A program made the translations under genes and the position numbers. This document shows, piece after piece, positions 1 to 11,744 of a stretch of 33,161 nucleotides of DNA. How positions within the stretch are numbered: the first letter of the stretch is position 1; every line of letters begins with the position of its first letter. The DNA comes from Trachipleistophora hominis (lineage: Eukaryota; Microsporidia; Pleistophoridae). Below the pieces are notes generated by a model, which had not been told where the DNA came from, did no database searches, and saw only the letters and a program-made list of their open reading frames with translations. The stretch covers positions 50,236 to 83,396 of the forward strand of contig JH993857.1 of NCBI GenBank assembly GCA_000316135.1, written 5' to 3'.

Positions 1-1
1 G

Positions 2-247
2 TTATACCCGGTATATGCAGCTTTTAACATGATTTTGATGATAGGCTTAACATTTTTAATCTCTATTGTGCAGAAACTGAAGTTAAAAATTGATAGAGAA
101 TTAAGTAGAAATGATGAAAAAGTAATAAAAAACATACTTTATAGTGTATTATATCCTGTGGATATATCAATAAACGTAGATAACACCATAATTTGCCCGA
201 AAACAATGGATGTAACAAATACCATAAATAACGCGTTTAATAATTGA
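2..247 (+). CDS. C-terminal part of an unidentified membrane protein (cut by window edge)
   Basis: The frame is open from the left edge to a TAA at 245-247. About 20 hydrophobic residues (VYAAFNMILMIGLTFLISIV) form a likely membrane segment that starts before the first ATG (position 29), which suggests the gene begins outside the window. A lysine-rich stretch follows, then a polar, Asn-rich tail of about 45 residues. No known family is recognised. An alternative is a complete 72-residue protein starting at 29, because a CCC triplet lies about 20 bases upstream, as is usual for starts in this window. The frame may also be chance, since the region is A+T-rich. Confidence 0.4.
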   Translation, partial: LYPVYAAFNMILMIGLTFLISIVQKLKLKIDRELSRNDEKVIKNILYSVLYPVDISINVDNTIICPKTMDVTNTINNAFNN

Positions 248-899
248 GCTACTCCGTATACAAACTGGAAAAAAGTTTTTAATACGTTTTATATTTAATT
301 CTACGATTTATTTAAGTTCGTTTATATCGTTCTTCATCAAGTTGCGCGTTTTCGTAAAACTAAAAAATTAAATCATGGCTAACGTTGTTAGCGTTTCCTA
401 TAAAATATTTCACATAAACTTTATCTGAACGAGTCTCATCACATGAAAAATTAATTATATTAAGTTATTTTTAATTGTTATAGATACATATGATGCAATT
501 TGTTATTTTTTTCTTCACAACCAATCAGCTTTCAAATTGCCTTTTTTTTAGTATTGATGATAATAATTGATAACTTAATTTACATCGTAAAGTTTATTAA
601 AATGGTTATTTGAATCACTTGTTCTTTCTTACTGTCATAGTTATTACCTATGAGATATAAATTAAGCTTATTCATGTATCTTTTAAAATTGAACTTCTTT
701 CATTTATATGATGAAGAATAGATGAATTATTATAATAATTTTATTAAATGGTGTCATCAGAAAGTACTTGGTCTGGCACAAAGAAACTGATTTAAATTAT
801 GATTGACATGTACGAAATTTGTTGATCATTAGTTATTTTTTGAATAAAACAAATGCTGCTAGAAAAGTAAATGAGTACAGAACGAATCGAGTAGAAAGG
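248..899. other. A+T-rich spacer, no gene seen
   Basis: Both strands hold only short frames of low-complexity composition. No RNA gene, long repeat or start signal was recognised. Confidence 0.5.
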
Positions 900-2660
900 A
901 TGAAGATGATTCTTCCCAAGTGAAACATTTTGTAACGATCTGATTCATTATTTGTATCACAATCAGTAGAAATTGATACAAACATGAATCTTACAAGGAA
1001 GTATTCTAAACAGCACGGGTGCTGAGAATGTAAGAATACTGTGCACATATGACAATATGTGCTCTTTTAAAGACCGTATTAGCTGAACTGATTGATGATT
1101 ACATCTGATCAGATGATTATGGAGATAATCAAGTGATTTGTGAATTATGAGTATGATATAAAGTAATCATGGTTGAATTAATCATATAATAGCCAATGTA
1201 GGTGCAAGAACGGGCTAGAATTGGATGAAATACGGTAGAAACAGGTTGTAACCAGATGGTTTAATTCTCATTCTTACTATGTCACAGGCCCAGCAGTTTA
1301 AACAAGCATTAGATCATCACTGTGTTGATAAGAGAGTTGCATCGCAATGAATTGGTCATATGAACAATTACGAACCATTTATAAAAATATATTGAGTTAC
1401 ATCGCAGTGTACGTTCTGATGATAACACGAAAGTTTTGCTGCAGGAGATAAAAACAATGGCAGCAATATATTACGTGTGTTCTGAATTAGAATCGAACAA
1501 TAACGTCTGGTGCTTCTATAATGGCAAATTATAGCACAATTTTGTTCTTTAATCAACGAAGTAAGCGAGTATTCAATATTTCGTGCTTTTTTATAGAAAT
1601 TGAGTGTACAATACAAATATTACTTCAACCAAAGAAAAATTATTCTTTGTTTACAAGTTGTAATTATGATACAACTATCATAGACATAACATGGTCAACC
1701 ATCGATATCTAACTTAACATAACGATGTGATGGGTAGATTGAAACTACGTTAAGTACTTGTACATTTGTGAGTGTATTTTGTTATTTTTCGGTGTGAAGT
1801 AATGATGGTCTTTTCGTGCTGCAAAGCCGGTAATATTTAACATTGCTTGGTTTTATACTATAGCAGAACAATTCATTCAGACTGATATAGATCATTACAT
1901 TCCCGTAGGATATAAAGAACGGAGTTAAGTTAAAATAGAAACATCGATTAGGTGATGCAATGAAATCTCGTAAAGGTGAAAGCCACCGTTATTCTGGCGA
2001 TTTCCGAAATGTACGATATGAATCCATTTCATTGGATGAAACCAAGCATTTTAGCTATATCATTACGTTCTACCAATAACTAAGTGTAAACGCAAAAACG
2101 AGAGAGTTACAGATGACTGAGATGGTATATAACGGCCCATTTTCTTTTTTTCTGAAATAATTTCGCTCTTTCCACATATATATTATTGTCTTTGAAACTC
2201 AAACGCTTATCATTAGCAGTATATGGAATGGAGGAAAATATTTTTATAATAAATGCCACACTGCACGTGGCTGCACCAATCGTTACCACGTTGCATTTAT
2301 TTGACATACTACGATGTGTTACACAGCCCGTAAGCACATCAATCACCATACAAGATCCAGGACAGTATGTTCTTTTGGCCCATCGTCTTTTTGAAAATAT
2401 TCTTGTAATATCACGAATTTGGTAAACAGCCCGTCACACAGTATTGAATATGCACGAGCGTTTCAAATGATGCGACAGATTATTGGATGACATGTATTCG
2501 TGCTATATTACTGAATACCGGTAAAAAAGCGGTGGTTCTAATTAAGAATTTTTATTGGATGTGCTAATACGTGTTTTAAAGTGCAAGAATGTCTCCTGCA
2601 ACAACAACTTATCGATAAAACGAAATCAACTACAAGTAAAATCACCATTAAGAATCAGCA
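900..2660 (+). pseudogene. Eroded coding relic, unidentified
   Basis: This stretch is less A+T-rich than the spacers and reads as protein-like fragments on the plus strand that hop between frames and are cut by stops. Examples are AEQFIQTDIDHYIPVGYKER near 1865-1925, the 39-codon frame from ATG 1960 to TAA 2079 (KSRKGESHRYSGDFR...), PIVTTLHLFDILRCV near 2280, SIEYARAFQMMRQIIG near 2440, MTCIRAILLNTGKKAV near 2490, and NTCFKVQECLLQQQLIDK near 2570. No single frame is intact and no family was recognised. It may be one long dead gene or several, or a decayed mobile element. The boundaries are approximate. The fragment pattern is seen in the sequence; that it descends from a gene is inference. 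Confidence 0.35.
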
Positions 2661-2795
2661 CATCAATACTTGACACGTCATACCCACCAATAGTGTGGCA
2701 TTATCATCCCTTGTAACACAGTTAAAATCAAAAAGGAAACTTTTCAGTTTTACAAAGAAAAAAGTATTTAAATACCCTCTCTGTACAACCAGACC

Positions 2796-3523
2796 ATGCA
2801 TGAGACAAATCGCGCTGAAAAGTATTCGCCAACTTATGAAAACGCCAGTAATAAGGACGAGTACGCCAAAAAGTACCAGGATGATGTGGGATATGAGACG
2901 AACAGCGAGTATGACGGTAAATACGACAAGACTCGTTTGGTAGTTAAAAATACACCTGAGAAAAATTTAACTTTTAGTACGAATAACCATTTTAGTGAGA
3001 ATAAACGTTTTAGTGAGAATAAACGTTTTGAAGCAGCAAATCGTTTTGAGGACGAAAGTCATTTTGAGGGCAGCAGCCATTACAATGAAAGTACAAATTA
3101 CGATACCAGCGGGTATAAAAAAGAAAACTTGCACGAGGACAATATTTCCAATGCGAGTACGTTCAACGCGCTGAGTAGTGAGGCGGGGGGTGGGGGGAGT
3201 TCAAGTCAGAATACAAGGAAGGTTTTTTTCCTGATTTCAAAGAAAAGGATTTTAGCAATAAATTTAAAACTGAGTTTATTAACATCGATGAGATGAACGA
3301 ACAGCCTTTGTACGTGAACGCCCATCAGTTTAATTGTATACGTAAAAGAAAACTGCGGAGGGACTTCCTAGACAGCATTACCAGGCCAAAAAGTGTCAAC
3401 GGGAGTGGCTACCTGCATGAAAGTAGGCATAGACATGCCATGAATAGGTTGAGAGCACCATCAGGACGGTTTCTGACCAAGGAAGAGGCCAAGGAGGTGA
3501 GAATGAAGGAGAGAAAAGGATAG
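2796..3523 (+). CDS. HAP2: NF-YA/HAP2-type CCAAT-binding transcription factor subunit, frame broken in a G-tract
   Basis: The DNA-contacting subunit of the trimeric CCAAT-box factor NF-Y/HAP, acting in the nucleus with NF-YB/HAP3 and NF-YC/HAP5. The C-terminal part (frame from 3197 to 3523) carries the family signature in order: a subunit-association helix (EQPLYVNAHQFNCIRKRKLR), a linker, then the DNA-binding block GYLHESRHRHAMNRLR and SGRF. The N-terminal part (frame from ATG 2796) is polar and has short repeats of the type HFSENKRFSENKRFEAANRF. The two parts are in different frames. The downstream frame is open back to a TGA at 3179-3181, so a -1-type shift must lie in 3182-3199, exactly where two runs of six G stand either side of a T. 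Joined, the product would be about 242 residues. A CCC triplet lies about 20 bases before the ATG. The alternatives are a base miscount in the G-run or a dying gene. The domain call is firm. Confidence 0.85.
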
Positions 3524-5600
3524 TTGAGGATTTTGATTTTAATGGTAGAAATGTGAATTATGGTGAGAGCGGTTGTTAGAACGCTTGATATTGTAAATAG
3601 AAAAATGTTTTTTGCGTAAATTAGATGCTACCCGTTTGGTTAGCTATTCTTATACAACAGTTTTAAAGCTGTACGATATCTCCATCTTGGCCTAAGAATC
3701 ATAATTTAATATATGATGTTATGATTATGTATAATAAAGTACAAGTTTTGTTTCAATCATGGCATATGATGAATAAAATTGCTTGTAATCTGCTATTTAT
3801 CTTTCAGCTCTCGATCAGTGTCAAGATATTTCAGATTTTCACGCCATACTTAGATACATTCTTAGATGCGAAATTCTTCTCAGTTCTTTTTTTAATTTTG
3901 ATTAGAAGATTACCGGTGATGAAATCTGAACGAGTATTATTTTTTGTATTTTTAAAGAATGAATGCAAAAAATACGAAAATTCTTTTTTTTAATTTTAAA
4001 TTTACGTACTATTTTAAGCCCTGTCAAACCTTGTATAAAATAACCATTTCAATGAGAATTACGTATACATTATTATTTATACCAGAAAGCTACAAAGTTA
4101 TACCATACATCATCAATTTACAATAAAACATGTTTTTAGTCAGACATTTCTTTAAAACATGTATGCGACAAAAAATTTGTTAATTAAATAGTCAATATTA
4201 TAGAATGATTGTAGATAAACGAAATAGTTTATATTATACTGTATCTATGGTTATTTTATATTAGTGCCTCTTTTTCATTAAATATCGAGCAATCATCTGT
4301 TGGATGGTTTGTAGAAGACATATAAATAATATTTCGAAAGCATTATGGAACCACAAAAACCTAATATTATAATTTAAAAGTATTAATTATTATGGTTTTA
4401 TGTTTAACTTCTTGTTTTGTGCGTGAGATAGTGCGTTTGTTTTACCAAAAGTTTCTAAAACATCTAAATCGATTGCCTATTAATAAAATATGGCCATAAT
4501 CAATCTTTTTATTAGAACGGTGTATCTAAAATGGAGATATCAAAAGATCAAATAAATATTTCTATTCAACACAAGTAAATCTTACTCGTTGATTTTACAG
4601 CCGAAATTTCAGCTCATATTCCTATCTCTACACCGATAGCTAGGAATTGGTTTACGTTATTATAGGGCGTTCTATAACGAGTTATATTGACCGCTGTCTG
4701 TTACTTCGATGATATTAAAACAATAAATTTGATTTTTTAGATAAAATAAGATCTCCCAAGTTTCTTCCACACAGTTTCTTTGATAAATTCATCACTGAAT
4801 ACCTAGATTTTCGTATAATATGTTACATTATCATTAATATGATAAAAGGATAACTCAAAAATAGTTGGTTAATTCTTAAAAGAATAAGAAGAATGTTTTT
4901 GATATGAAATAAAGAGTTATGTGTTGTTACGCAGTTCTTGTGTTCTGCAATTTTTGTCGAAGATATTTAATAGGTACTGCGCTAATCGAAGTTAGTTCTT
5001 TAACTCTCATTCATAAATTCAAATCATATGAAATTTACACTATTAAGATAGAAGTTGAAGGCAAACAAGATCAGCTTTTATAAATACACACCAATTTAGT
5101 CTTTTATTTTATAAAAAGTACACATAATTAGTTTTTTGATAGATTTTTATTCTTATAATAAAAGCAGCTTACATGATATGATTCTAAAAAGTTTGAGCTT
5201 ACCGTCAATTTCAATAAACTGTATTCTTTTTTTAATGTTTTTCAAACATGAGAAATATTATTCCCGTTGCTGATTTCCATTTTTTTGGTCAGATAATGAT
5301 TTGCTGTTGTTCTCATCGTGAGTACATTATTAAACCAATAGGTTTTTACAAATTTTCTATCCATTTCTGTCCATATACGTTGTTGTACCTTTTATCCGTT
5401 GGTAGTTTGTGTGAATGCGTTGAATATTCTCTTCACTTCTAGAGAAACGTGTTGAATATTCATTTCATTTCTAAAGAACTTTCTACATATTCACATACAA
5501 CATCATCTTGATTTCTGTTTATTATCGCAGCTTTCTTGGTATTTAGCCGTATCCGTTAAAATCATAGACCATACGTATGTTATAAAGCTTTCTATATTTT
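3524..5600. other. A+T-rich spacer, no supported gene
   Basis: A 90-codon frame at 3721-3993 and a 64-codon frame at 5248-5442 occur, but both are Phe/Leu/Ile-rich as expected from T-rich DNA and lack a CCC/GGG start signal. Nothing else was recognised. Confidence 0.5.
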
Positions 5601-5645
5601 TTTAAGTAAAAGTCTGTTTAATTATCTTATTCATACACATCACAA
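5601..5645 (+). repeat. Dispersed repeat family, truncated copy
   Basis: Contains AAGT-AAAAGTCTG, then TTTAATTATCTTATTCATAC and ACATCAC, matching the A+T-rich first half of the repeat seen at 16950-17064. Similarity ends after ACATCAC. Confidence 0.45.
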
Positions 5646-6930
5646 GGCTTTCTATAACTTTGTAGATTACACATGAGATTTTAATAAAACTTTCTAATTA
5701 TAATAACGGTTTGATGCATTTCTGTGCTTATTATCAACACTTTACTTGATAATCTATCCCAGTATATTCAACTTTTTGTCTACATGGTATTAAATATGTA
5801 CATCGTATTGACTAATTCTATTAATGAAATGAAATAAATAAACTGTATAATTTTATTACATCAGTTATTTTGACCTTTATTGTATTTACAATATTATCTT
5901 AAAGCTTTCCAATTGGTTTAGAATGTAGTTACTACTAATTCTCTTTTTTACGCACAGTCTTTTACTAAACCACTTTTCTATTAATCTTTAAAAAGAAAAT
6001 CTTAAAGAATTGCCATCGGCCTAGTAATAAAGAAGCATGATAGATAAATTTTGTCTAATTCAAAATAAAGATTCTTATAAGACGACGCAAAACATTAAAA
6101 ATGCGGCATAGTGTTTGTGAATGCAGGATTACTGTTTTGAGACTTTAGAGAAAATTAAGCTCCCGTTCCCATAAAATGGTAACTAAAACCTCGAACATAT
6201 TGTTTAAAAAGTAAAATATGTTAAAAGTATGGCCAAGTTTGATGAAACGGTGAACACAGATAGTGTTTTATGTAGAATTTGTCTGTAAATGTAATTCGAT
6301 AAACAATATTAGCCTTAAAAGAGATCAACCGCAGAATTATAATTGAAATGTTGATTTACAGGCAATTATATATTAAAAAAAGAAATAATTTGGTATCTTA
6401 TAATGTTTATACACGCAGCCTTGAAATTTTTAGTTTTTAGCTGTTGTTTCGTACCTTTAACTACCGCATCCAATTTTTCTAGTCTTTTATTCACATGGCT
6501 ATTTCCCACAATAAGAATTATTTAATGAATGAAAGTTGTTTTTAATTTTAAAGTACCATTTTTTTATCTAAAACTGCTTTTATTTATCCATCTTTCGCAA
6601 CACATACACACACTCTTATGATCCGCTGGAGTCAACCTTCATTTCATAAAAACGTTATTTATACAATATTCGTATCTTTCTATCGTACAACTGTGCCTTG
6701 TTAGTTAATTTCATAAACGTGACTGATTTTAAATTTAGAAGTGAATCAAAGCGTGTCAACAATTTCAATTATATGACAGATCAAACTATTTTAGTTATTA
6801 AAGTCTTTATCCTTGAGTGTATGCGAATTTATAACACTCGCTCATCCAACGATTTATCCTAACATGGTAAGCGTACAATTTATCTAACTTAATATTTACA
6901 CTGTGTTCTTGTATCTTCCATTTAATTTCT
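5646..6930. other. A+T-rich spacer, no gene seen
   Basis: No coding frame, RNA gene or clear repeat was recognised. Confidence 0.5.
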
Positions 6931-7045
6931 GTCCATCCGTGAACCAAAGGCCGTATAGGTTGTGGTAGATGCTCAGCACACCGGAAGAATTCGTTTGATA
7001 GTGTTGGTGGACATAAAAATTTAATTAAATGAGCTTTTAAAAAAT
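6931..7045 (-). repeat. Dispersed repeat family, near full-length copy
   Basis: Read on the minus strand it gives TTTAATTAAATTTTTATG, CCACCAACACTATCAAACGA, ATTCTTCCGGTGTGCTGAG and finally GGCCTTTGGTTCACGGATGG. These are the same blocks in the same order as at 16950-17064 and 23891-24002. Confidence 0.65.
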
Positions 7046-7635
7046 TTTAAATCATTCAGCACCTTCTCTTAATGTGTTATTGTACAGGAAAAACTCTTGC
7101 ATATGTAACAACCATAATTCGTATTTATGTATGTACGATGGAACATCTCTATAATCAATACTTTTCATCATATGAAACATTGATGGTTTTATTATACCGG
7201 AGTTTCTATGAAATTTTCAGAAGATAACAAGCATAAATTAACTTATATAACAAGTCAAATTATGCACGAACATACATCGTATTGACCTTGTTAAACTCGG
7301 CAAATTCATTTTACACCATTTGTACAGTTATATTTAAAATCTTGCTTTAAAGCCAACTTTTATGACTCTTTTAGCTTAAATAATTCACATATGAAAAAAA
7401 TTTTTACATTTATGGACCACAAAGACTACTTTTTAATGGTTTGTGATAAATGTTTAAAGCAATCGTGTCTTCAGAATTCCATTTAGAGAAAAAATCTTTC
7501 TTTTCTTACATAAAAGGAGAATTTTAGTGTTGCTTTAAACCACTATAGTGATTGGAGTACCGATTACCAAAGAACGTATTCGTACCAACTTCCTAACTAA
7601 ATGTTTATTTAATCACTCTGGAATTCTAAAGATAC
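7046..7635. other. A+T-rich spacer, no gene seen
   Basis: Nothing recognised. A weak ATTTAATCACTCTGGAATTC at about 7606-7625 resembles part of the dispersed repeat but is too short to call. Confidence 0.45.
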
Positions 7636-8022
7636 TTATTCGGCATTTGGCAATCTCACATAATTGCTTTGCTCCTCTCTCTTGCGTATTTGATAGCCTA
7701 TCAATACACATATAACAACTACAAATCCGAAAAATAGCATCTTTCCGATAGTCACGCCTTCGACAAACTCGCTCAGCATTTTCTTCATTTTCTTCATGAA
7801 GCCGCCTTTGTCCTTTGCATCATTTTGCACTTCACTCTCCTCATCAAGACTGTTTTCGTCTTGGTTATACGAGGACATAACGATTTGTGGCGTTATACGA
7901 CGTATCAAAATGGGATTGCGCGTAAGATGCAAATGAGTTAGTGGGAGTATGTTGGTGTATGTGTGCTCATAGTTGTATGTGACGATAGATAAGACGTACA
8001 CTAGAATGACAAGTTGCAACAT
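7636..8022 (-). CDS. Small predicted type I membrane protein of unknown function
   Basis: The 128-residue protein starts with a signal-peptide-like segment (MLQLVILVYVLSIVTYN), continues with about 75 mostly polar residues including an acidic stretch (DENSLDEESEVQNDAKDK) and a lysine cluster (KKMKKM), then has one membrane segment (about residues 94-112, KMLFFGFVVVICVLIGYQI) followed by a basic, short cytosolic tail (RKREEQ...). The frame extends four codons further to a TTG, but the ATG at 8020-8022 is taken as the start, as expected for a eukaryote and because the signal peptide then begins cleanly. No CCC/GGG triplet is close upstream, unlike most genes here. No family is recognised. The layout suggests a secretory-pathway or surface membrane protein. 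Confidence 0.6.
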   Translation of the reverse strand: MLQLVILVYVLSIVTYNYEHTYTNILPLTHLHLTRNPILIRRITPQIVMSSYNQDENSLDEESEVQNDAKDKGGFMKKMKKMLSEFVEGVTIGKMLFFGFVVVICVLIGYQIRKREEQSNYVRLPNAE

Positions 8023-9950
8023 TGCGAGCCTCAATTTTTCTGGTTTTATGGTGGAGATGAAACGTAGTGTTTGAATTCTGTTTTGTTACATTCCTCCTCG
8101 TGTGATGATCTAGAGAAACGAACAAATAGTTTGACAGCTAGAAGATGGATAGGAAGTGCATACGACATATCATTTTAGTGACCAGCAAAAATACAACAGA
8201 CCCAAGAATAAGGTTTAAATAAGTATTGTTAGATATAATACAACATTAAAAATATTTAATATCAAATATAAAGACTTAACAAGCGATAACTTGGTCTACA
8301 GCTAGAAGTATTGTTTCGTATAATTTTTATTGTTTCGTATAATTTTTTTTCAAAAGTAATAGTGCTAGATAAACGATATTCATCAAATTTCTAGTTTGAT
8401 TAGACAAAATACCTATAAAACACGCTCATTACATTTATCTACGATCAGAAAATCGTTTATGTTAAGGAAACTTTTTATAATGAGAACGAATGACGAATCA
8501 TTCACTATAAATGATCAATTCATTTGACTATGAACATAAAACGTTATATTAAAAAATAGGTCTTGTTCCATGCATTATATTGTACATTCGATATGGTTTT
8601 GAATTTTAATATTTAAAAAAACATCTTCATGGATCTTAACTAATACACAAAAATTATGAAGTCTGCACATTTAAATTGATGTCTTGGTCTCAATAGTGAT
8701 AAATAGCATTGTAGTATAGACAAAAACATGAATAGAAAAGTCGAAGAACGTATTAAGCTTCATGTAGTTAAAAACTATGCCGTTTTCTAGAAATATTCGT
8801 AAATATGATGACTCATATAAAGACAACAAATTACACGGTCATATCATAGGTAGAAAGGAAAAAACGTGAAATTTATGTGTTATCATTCATTCCCTTAAGA
8901 GGAGAGATTTATCGAAATAATTGCGGTAGTACATACAGAAACTCTAGACCAATAAGAATATTCGTATAGAGGAAAGGAATAGAGTTTAAAAATTGTACGA
9001 TGAAAATTATCTAACCGATAGCATTTTTGGTTGAAAATATATTTTCTGTAATTAACTTGAATCTTGCCATTATCGTCTTTTTTCTATTGCAGGAAGATAA
9101 ATATCGATCTGGTAATCGTATTTTGCAAGCATAAAAAATAAAGTATGACCTTGCATTTTCAAATACATCCCGAAATTATTGGCTCACGATCTTAAATACA
9201 TCTATTAATATTTATTACCAATTGTCACAAATCTCTGCCGATGCATCGGTGACATATTTCATAAAACCGTTTAACGATGAAAAAGTTACGTTAATAGCAT
9301 ATTTTGTCACAGTTTACTGTAATGTTCTCACTAGCAATCTTATATCATAATAAATAAACATGATTTATATTTGCTAAACATTGTTATGGTATTCCTGTTC
9401 GGCTAATGAAGCGGGCGTGAGATAAAACAATTAGACTTTTATTGTTATTTTTCGATTGTATAAAACGCTTCATTGGAAGAGCATAGAGTTTTTCCTCCTT
9501 TTGGCTTTTACACCAAAAATATCTTATTGAATGATGGTTGCCTGGTAAATATATGTTGATTGTAACAGCCACTTATAAAACCACTATCTATCAATTGTAA
9601 TATCGACTTTACCTTTGCTTTATCTAATTTACTTGCTTTAAAGCTATTTTTATGATTTTAAGCCTGTTTAACCATATTCTGAAGTTACCAATCAATTTTT
9701 TTTACAGTCATCGTATTGTATCAGCTCTTCAATGAAAAGTTTTACGCTAAAACTTGCTCAATTTTTTCTCATTGGCCGGTAACAGGTGATCTAACGTGTT
9801 ACAAAACAGGTTGAATGATAAAATATAAATTTTTATTATTTGTAATTAAAACATAGAATAAAAATATTTTATTGCCAAAAAGATCAAATAATCTGAATAT
9901 AAACTACCGTCTCATTTATAGATATTGATCAAGGAAAAACTACCACGACT
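8023..9950. other. A+T-rich spacer, no supported gene
   Basis: Apart from the short tandem repeat at 8311-8348, only short frames are present, such as a 62-codon frame at 9384-9572 on the minus strand without a start signal. Confidence 0.5.
8311..8348. repeat. Two tandem 19-base units
   Basis: TTGTTTCGTATAATTTTTA at 8311-8329 is followed immediately by a copy differing only at its last base. Confidence 0.8.
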
Positions 9951-10270
9951 GATCCTAAGCCATTTCATACAAAGGCTATGTCAGAAATTCCGTATATCAT
10001 TCTTAGGACTGCAACATCAAAAAATAGAATTAAACAGCAGTAACCACCTTGCATCCCATTCGCTTGTCATCTTGTGATAATGTCATAGCTGTTGATCACA
10101 CGTCATCCGTCACGTGGTGATTAAAACGATAACGTGGAATACTAAAAGTATATAGAGAGAGTACAAATCGAAAATAGGCCAACAGAAGGCAATATAATGC
10201 ATACTCAACTATCCAGATACTAGTACTGCAACCACCACAACATCTGGTCGAAGAGAGTAGGTTACACTCA

Positions 10271-10870
10271 TCAGGCTAAGTATAATACATTTTCACGCGA
10301 GATACCGGGAAGCGGGTCTAATGCGTTGGAGCCGTCAATAAAATCAGTTACTGCATCCTTTCTATCAGGCATACCCATTGCTTCGAAGTCATCGAAAAAC
10401 AAAACGTTGAAATATGATTGCCTTACAGCATAATTACAAAGTATTCTCGGGGTGCACGGTAAGATTTCCAGCCTGTCTGACCGCAAACCTCCACTTGCTA
10501 TTACCAGCTAGGAATCTTACCGTACTCCTTACTCAAATAAATCGACATATGCTCATTGCTTACGAAGGCGGTCTGAATCATTGAGATTCAGCAATATCTT
10601 TTGGAAATAAATATCAACATTATACCATGATATGCGGGCTTTCATCATCAAAACATTACGGTGATATGAGCTGATCGCTAAAACATATTTGTTTTGATCG
10701 TAAAACTTCCAATTTCAATACTTGAGATTCTTCGACGCAACTTCAGCTCATTATAACTTGCTGAAAAGTATAAAATTTAGTTTCTGTGAATCTAAGACCA
10801 ATAGGATCATCAATGATACCCAACGCACCAGAAAAGTTTATTCAGGTGTCTAGGAAGTGTATAAATTAAT
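10271..10870 (-). pseudogene. Decayed protein-coding gene, unidentified
   Basis: Minus-strand DNA of clearly higher G+C reads as a chain of protein-like pieces in changing frames with several stops. From upstream to downstream the pieces are: NFSGALGIIDDPIGLRFTET (about 10840-10780), NWKFYDQNKYVLAISSYHRN (about 10725-10665), MMKARISWYNVDIYFQKILL (about 10655-10595), MSIYLSKEYGKIPSW (10551-10507), then an open stretch of about 78 codons from 10507 to the TGA at 10271 with ASGGLRSDRLEILPCTPRI, FNVLFFDDFEAMG and DGSNALDPLPGISRENV. The pieces are too long and too mixed in composition for chance A+T-rich frames. No family was recognised. Weaker fragments continue to about 9960. That it is a dead gene is inference from the stops and frame changes. 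Confidence 0.5.
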
Positions 10871-11744
10871 CAAAGAAGCTTACACGAAAAGATAAAAAAT
10901 TTTATTTCGCGTCTGCACGAAAAATGTAAAATAACATATTTTTGCGCAATTGCCACGTTTTGCAAACTTTTACAAACCATATTGAGAGAAAATAGATCGG
11001 TACAGTTATTTTTGGGACCGTTTTGAAAAACAAAGGCAGTGCAAAATAGTTAAAAGAGAAAAAAACTAAAATAAAAAATAGCAAATTTCATTGAATACGC
11101 GTTAACGTAATCTTCCACACCATAATCGATATAATGCATTTAACCATTCATTAAAGAGCATTCCTAACCAGTAAATCTTTTTTTACATCACTAAGATATG
11201 AATTTATAGGTATATTATCTGTTACGGTTAGTAACCGGTTAAAGAACGTCTTTCTCCTTAATTTGCTGAAATAAGCCTTTTATAGACAAATTATTTCATA
11301 AATGTAATTTTTAGCGGGTTTAAATAAAAAATAGCGTATCTTTTAACTATAATTATTTATTACTTATCAGATCAATCACTAACACTTTTCAGATCAGCAT
11401 GTTTAAATAATGATTCACTAATGTGTCACATTCCGATATTTTCCTGTTCATTCATGAAAATGATGTTTCATAATGTGATATCGTAAAATTTTTGTCGTAT
11501 TTTATTTACATAACAATTTTTTATTCATTAAAAATCACAACTAACATAAATTTTAATATATGCTGTTAGAAAGAGAAAGTAAAACAGTCCCATTCCTATC
11601 AAATACATTAAATACCTCCTTAATCTTCATTGCTTTCGTTTAACTGTCAATCAGTATGAATCTAGTTTGTTTCTCATTTGTCACATCAAAATCAAAAACT
11701 ATAAATAAAACGCCCCTATTCAAAACAAAATAAAAAAGTGAAAA
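10871..11744. other. A+T-rich spacer upstream of the DPH4-like gene
   Basis: No coding frame is supported. A CCCC at 11713-11716, about 30 bases before the ATG at 11745, may belong to the start signal of the next gene. Confidence 0.45.

Noticed and set aside
833..1048. 71-codon minus-strand frame
   Set aside because: Hydrophobic, no start signal, and it overlaps the plus-strand coding relic.
3721..3993. 90-codon plus-strand hydrophobic frame
   Set aside because: Phe/Leu/Ile-rich translation typical of T-rich spacer, no CCC/GGG signal and no domain; a relic cannot be excluded.
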